NCBI GenBank assembly: GCA_965277415.1
Contig: CBDICS010000035.1
Coordinates: forward strand, 1-64,000
Length of the DNA: 64,000 nucleotides
Origin: JAHDHW01 sp965277415
GTDB taxonomy: Bacteria > Bacteroidota > Bacteroidia > Chitinophagales > Saprospiraceae
Direction: 5' to 3'
Shown here: positions 60,738 to 64,000 of the stretch, piece by piece
How the letters are laid out: the number at the start of each line of letters is the position of its first letter
Numbering within the stretch: position 1 is the stretch's first letter
Position numbers and translations under genes: made by a program
Notes under the pieces: model-generated
Seen by the model: the letters and a program-made list of their open reading frames with translations, nothing else
The model's database searches: none
What the model was told of the DNA's origin: nothing

Positions 60738-63700
60738 ATGCCTCGATATGTAAGCTATTTATGTGTACTGATCTTTTTCCCTTCTTTACTGCATGCTCAA
60801 TGCATGTTGGAAAATATGTCCTTGATTGAGCGAAATACATTTTCTACGGAGATATTTGATGGGATCGTCACAAGCCAAAATACAATATTTAATGAGGCCG
60901 ATGGGCATATCTACACCATTTATGAAATAGATGAAAAAGAATCTGAAAGGTCTATTTTATTTTCGATTCGTGGAGGCCGAGTAAATGATCTAATAGAAAT
61001 AGTAACGCCTTCATTGAAATTAAATATTGGAGATCAAGGTTTATTTTTTCTAAAGGAATGGAATACCAATAAAAGGGGAGAAATAATATATGAGGGCGCT
61101 GTTGGCTTATTAAGCTTTTTAAAATATAATGAAAAACAAGATAATTATTCAGATGGTTTAAATGTTTACAATAAAAACGAAATAATATCATCTCTTGACG
61201 GTTTGAACATTAAAACTCTTTCTTCTTCAAAGGAAGAGACTTCTCCTTCTCTTTTAGTTCCCCCTGTTATTTTAGGAATTTCCCCTACTGTTGTAACTGC
61301 GGGTACAGAAGAAATAATCACTATAACTGGAAACAACTTTGGTAGTAGCGCGACAGGATTTGCTTTATTGGAATTAAGGAATCCAGATATTACGGGTTCC
61401 TTAATTGCATATGAGGCTGTCAATCCTGAGCATATTCTATCCTGGACAAATACTCAGATTCAGGTTATTGTGCCAGGGAGAGACCCTTTTTTAGGGAAAG
61501 CAGGGGCAGGAAGTGGTAAAGTTCGAGTACGAAACCCGGAAGGAGAAACGACAACTTCCGCTATGACAATTACTGTCAGATATAATCGTTTTACAGACGG
61601 TATTGATGGAATGCTGCTCATAGATGACAATGGATTTGGTGGTTATACCCTTAGTTATAATGAAGCTTTCTTTGTTAACACACCTGCCGTTGATGCATTT
61701 GAACGTGCATTGGAAACTTGGCAATGTACTATTGAGACCAGTGTCGTAACGGATGGTTCGACTACGACATCTAGCTGCCCAGCTAATGATGGTGTAAATA
61801 TTGTTTCATTTGATGGCAATTGCCAACTTCCGACTAACTTACATGCACAGACAACACATTGGTTTATTGCCTGTCCTAGCGGCGAAGCGATCTTTTTAGA
61901 AATGGATTTGATATTTGATGGCGAAGCAAATTGGAATTATGGTACAGGATTCCCTTCATCAGGTCAATTCGATTTCGAAAGCTTAGCCTTACATGAACTA
62001 GGACATTCACATGGAATAGGCCATGTAAGAGATGAAAATTCGATTATGTATCCTTTATTACAAACTGGGATCGTAAAGCGAGATATTGATTCTGATTCAG
62101 AAGAATGTGGCGATGCAATCGTCTTAGAAAGTAGTATTTTAAGTGATTGTGGTGGGAATGATCCCTTTATTCCTTTACCTGCTTGTAACTTACCTTGCGA
62201 ATTAATGCTTTCTGCAGTTCAAACATCCGATTGCTTACCAAGTGGAATGGTTGATTATACGCTAACTGTTATCGATATAAATGGAGGGAGTTCAGGCTTT
62301 AATGTTTTAGTAGATGGAGTCCTTACACCAGAAAGCCCGTATGATTATGAAGTCTTTTGGAACGACTATCGTCTCTCTAAGTATAATAGGAGATGGCGAA
62401 TCACATATGATAGAAATTCAAGATGTTAACTCCCTGGATTGTCTAGATTCAGTTGATGTTACTCCTCCTGATTGCTTTTGTTCTTTAGATATGGTGCTTT
62501 CGCAAGTAGGGAATTGTGATATAAATAATGAATTGCCTTATTCACTCAACGTGTTAGATAATAATGGAGGTACTTCTGGATTTAATGTTTTTATAAATAG
62601 TGTCTTACTGACTGGAAGTCCATTTGATTATGATAGCTCAGGAAGTACATTTTTGGATATTAATTTACCTGGAGATGGCCTAGAGCAAACTATTTGAAAT
62701 TATAGATGTTGATGATGTTTTATGTACGATAAGCGATTCAGTGGTGACTGAAAATTGTATTTGCGATCTTAGTTTTGAGGTAACGCCTTCTGAGGATTGC
62801 CTGGCAAATGATAGCTTATTATATACCCTGACCATAACATCTGTCAATGGAAGTGATATTGGTTTCAATGTAATAGTGGATGGGGTAGGTGATGTGAATA
62901 ATCCTTATGCTTATGATGCTTCGGGGACGACCGTGCTTACGATATTATTGCCAGGTGATGCATCGGATCATACGATTTCGGTAGTAGATGCGGTGGATAA
63001 TTTATGCGAAGATAATACAACAGTAACAACAATAGATTGTACTTGTGAATTGGGTTTTACAGCGGTACAGACGACTGGCTGTGATCTTACAGATAGTGTA
63101 ACGGTTTCTTTAACGATCACTTCATTAAATGTCGGGACATCCGGTTTTGATGTATTGGTAGATGGTGTAATACTCGGCACAGGTCCATTTACTTATGGTG
63201 CAAGTGGTACGACGATTTTAGATATTACTGTATTAGGAGATGGCACAGCACATCTGATAGAAGTAGTGGATGTGGAAGATGATGAATGTATGTCGAGTAC
63301 TATGATTACAACAGAGGATTGCATTTGTGATCTTAGCTTTGAAGTAACGCCTTCTGAGAACTGTCTGACAAATGATAGCTTACTATATACCCTAACAATA
63401 ACATCTGTAAATGGGAGTGGTGTTGGTTTCAATGTAATGATAGATGGGGTAGGCGATGTGAATAATCCTTATGCTTACGATGCTTCAGGAACAACCGTGC
63501 TTACGATATTATTGCCAGGTGATGCATCGGATCATACGATTTCGGTAGTAGATGCTTTGGATAATTTATGTGAAGATAATACAACCGTAACGACAATAGA
63601 TTGTACCTGTGAATTGGATTTTACAGCGGTACAGACGACTGGCTGTGATCTTACAGATAGTGTAACGGTTTCTTTAACGATCACTTCATTAAATGTCGGG

Positions 63701-64000
63701 ACATCCGGTTTTGATGTATTGGTAGATGGTGTAATACTCGGCACAGGTCCATTTACTTATGGTGCAAGTGGTACGACGATTTTAGATATTACTGTATTAG
63801 GAGATGGCACAGCACATCTGATAGAAGTAGTGGATGTGGAAGATGATGAATGTATGTCGAGTACTATGATTACAACAGAGGATTGCATTTGTGATCTTAG
63901 CTTTGAAGTAACGCCTTCTGAGAATTTGTCTGACAAATGATAGCTTATTATATACCCTGACAATAACATCTGAAAATGGGAGTGGTGTTGGTTTCAATGT
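60738..64000 (+). CDS. Secreted matrixin-like metalloprotease with long tandem repeats; three +1 T frame breaks; runs off the window
   Basis: Signal peptide (YLCVLIFFPSLLHAQC) at the start. Residues about 175-282 are an IPT/TIG-like domain (GISPTVVTAGTEEIITITG). About 285-445 is a zinc metalloprotease: HELGHSHGIGH (419-429, HExGHxxGxxH) with IMYP (Met-turn) about ten residues on. From residue about 480 come repeats of about 90 residues ending in a Cys (ITSVNG ... DASGTTVLTILLPGDASDHT), arranged as a 564-bp pair repeat. Frame breaks at 62355-62358, 62693-62695 and 63925-63927 are each healed by removing one T, so I join the frames as one gene. An alternative is a real pseudogene. No end or sorting domain is in view. 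Confidence 0.7.
62355..62358 (+). other. Frame break 1 (extra T)
   Basis: AGTCTTTTGG: with TTT the product reads EVFGTTIVSL, matching the DASGTTVLTI pattern of later repeats. Confidence 0.6.
62693..62695 (+). other. Frame break 2 (extra T)
   Basis: ACTATTTGAAATT: with ATT the product reads LEQTIEIIDVDD, matching HLIEVVDVEDD of later repeats. Confidence 0.6.
62765..64000 (+). repeat. 564-bp tandem repeat inside the metalloprotease gene
   Basis: GATCTTAG anchors at 62765, 63329 and 63893 are exactly 564 bases (188 codons) apart. The second half of each unit (from about 63066 and 63630) is almost identical; the first half differs more. Each 188-codon unit holds two related 94-residue domains (types A and B). 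Confidence 0.9.
63925..63927 (+). other. Frame break 3 (extra T)
   Basis: GAGAATTTGTCTG compared with GAGAACTGTCTG in the preceding unit (63356-63367): one base too many. Healing gives SENCLTNDSLL. Confidence 0.65.

Overview
The window joins two kinds of DNA. Bases 1 to about 3,560 look eukaryotic, probably metazoan: no bacterial genes, many short TACATGTA-type motifs, and one convincing first exon (ATG, hydrophobic signal peptide, then a consensus GTAAGT splice donor). From about 3,566 to the end the DNA is AT-rich, gene-dense and clearly Bacteroidota. Evidence includes type IX secretion (T9SS) sorting domains of both type A and type B, SprB repeats, TAnnTTTG promoter boxes and many small lipoproteins. 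The family mix fits Saprospirales, but that is inference. The junction is either a host/symbiont assembly chimera or an insertion; it cuts the 5' end off a toxin gene, which favours a chimera.

Layout. 3.5-6.3 kb: a polymorphic-toxin tail, its likely immunity gene, and a 'graveyard' of orphan immunity-like genes with toxin-tail remnants and direct repeats. 7.4-16.1 kb: two giant secreted SprB-type proteins, one with a type B and one with a type A T9SS signal. 16.2-37.9 kb: housekeeping and metabolic genes: lactonase, GNAT, PaaK-like ligase, SanA-like protein, pentapeptide protein, a LuxR-type regulator with a nearby membrane protein and histidine kinase, Nudix, PD40 protein, intradiol dioxygenase, PLP aminotransferase, di-haem lipoprotein, HMG-CoA synthase-like enzyme, secreted thioredoxin, MsrA and SelO. 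38.0-47.9 kb: an accessory island of small, almost all plus-strand genes separated by a hairpin-forming repeat family: a RelE/ParE toxin-antitoxin pair, a toxin-antitoxin-SecB-like chaperone trio, DinB proteins, NTF2-like proteins, an LMW-phosphatase lipoprotein and a methyltransferase. It resembles a cassette array, but no integrase is visible. 47.9-57 kb: PLD-like nuclease, Pif1-type helicase, a triple gp53-like tail-fibre-domain protein, SRPBCC/GyrI protein, epimerase and PhnA. 57-64 kb: ECF sigma factor with a coupled membrane/barrel protein, a Kazal-repeat lipoprotein, and a matrixin-like metalloprotease with long tandem repeats running off the end.

Two whole-window patterns stand out. 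First, at least six loci carry a modular repeat whose units are tiny hairpins: flanks (CACA ... GATCAC) are conserved while stems differ but keep their pairing. Three copies lie inside elements with terminal inverted repeats related to GGCAATTGCAAGA. Second, four frame breaks (one kinase, three in the last gene) are each repaired by removing a single T from a T run, and a fifth break near 5.9 kb has the same +1 sense. This suggests residual homopolymer errors, although the T8 tract in the kinase could be a phase-variation switch.
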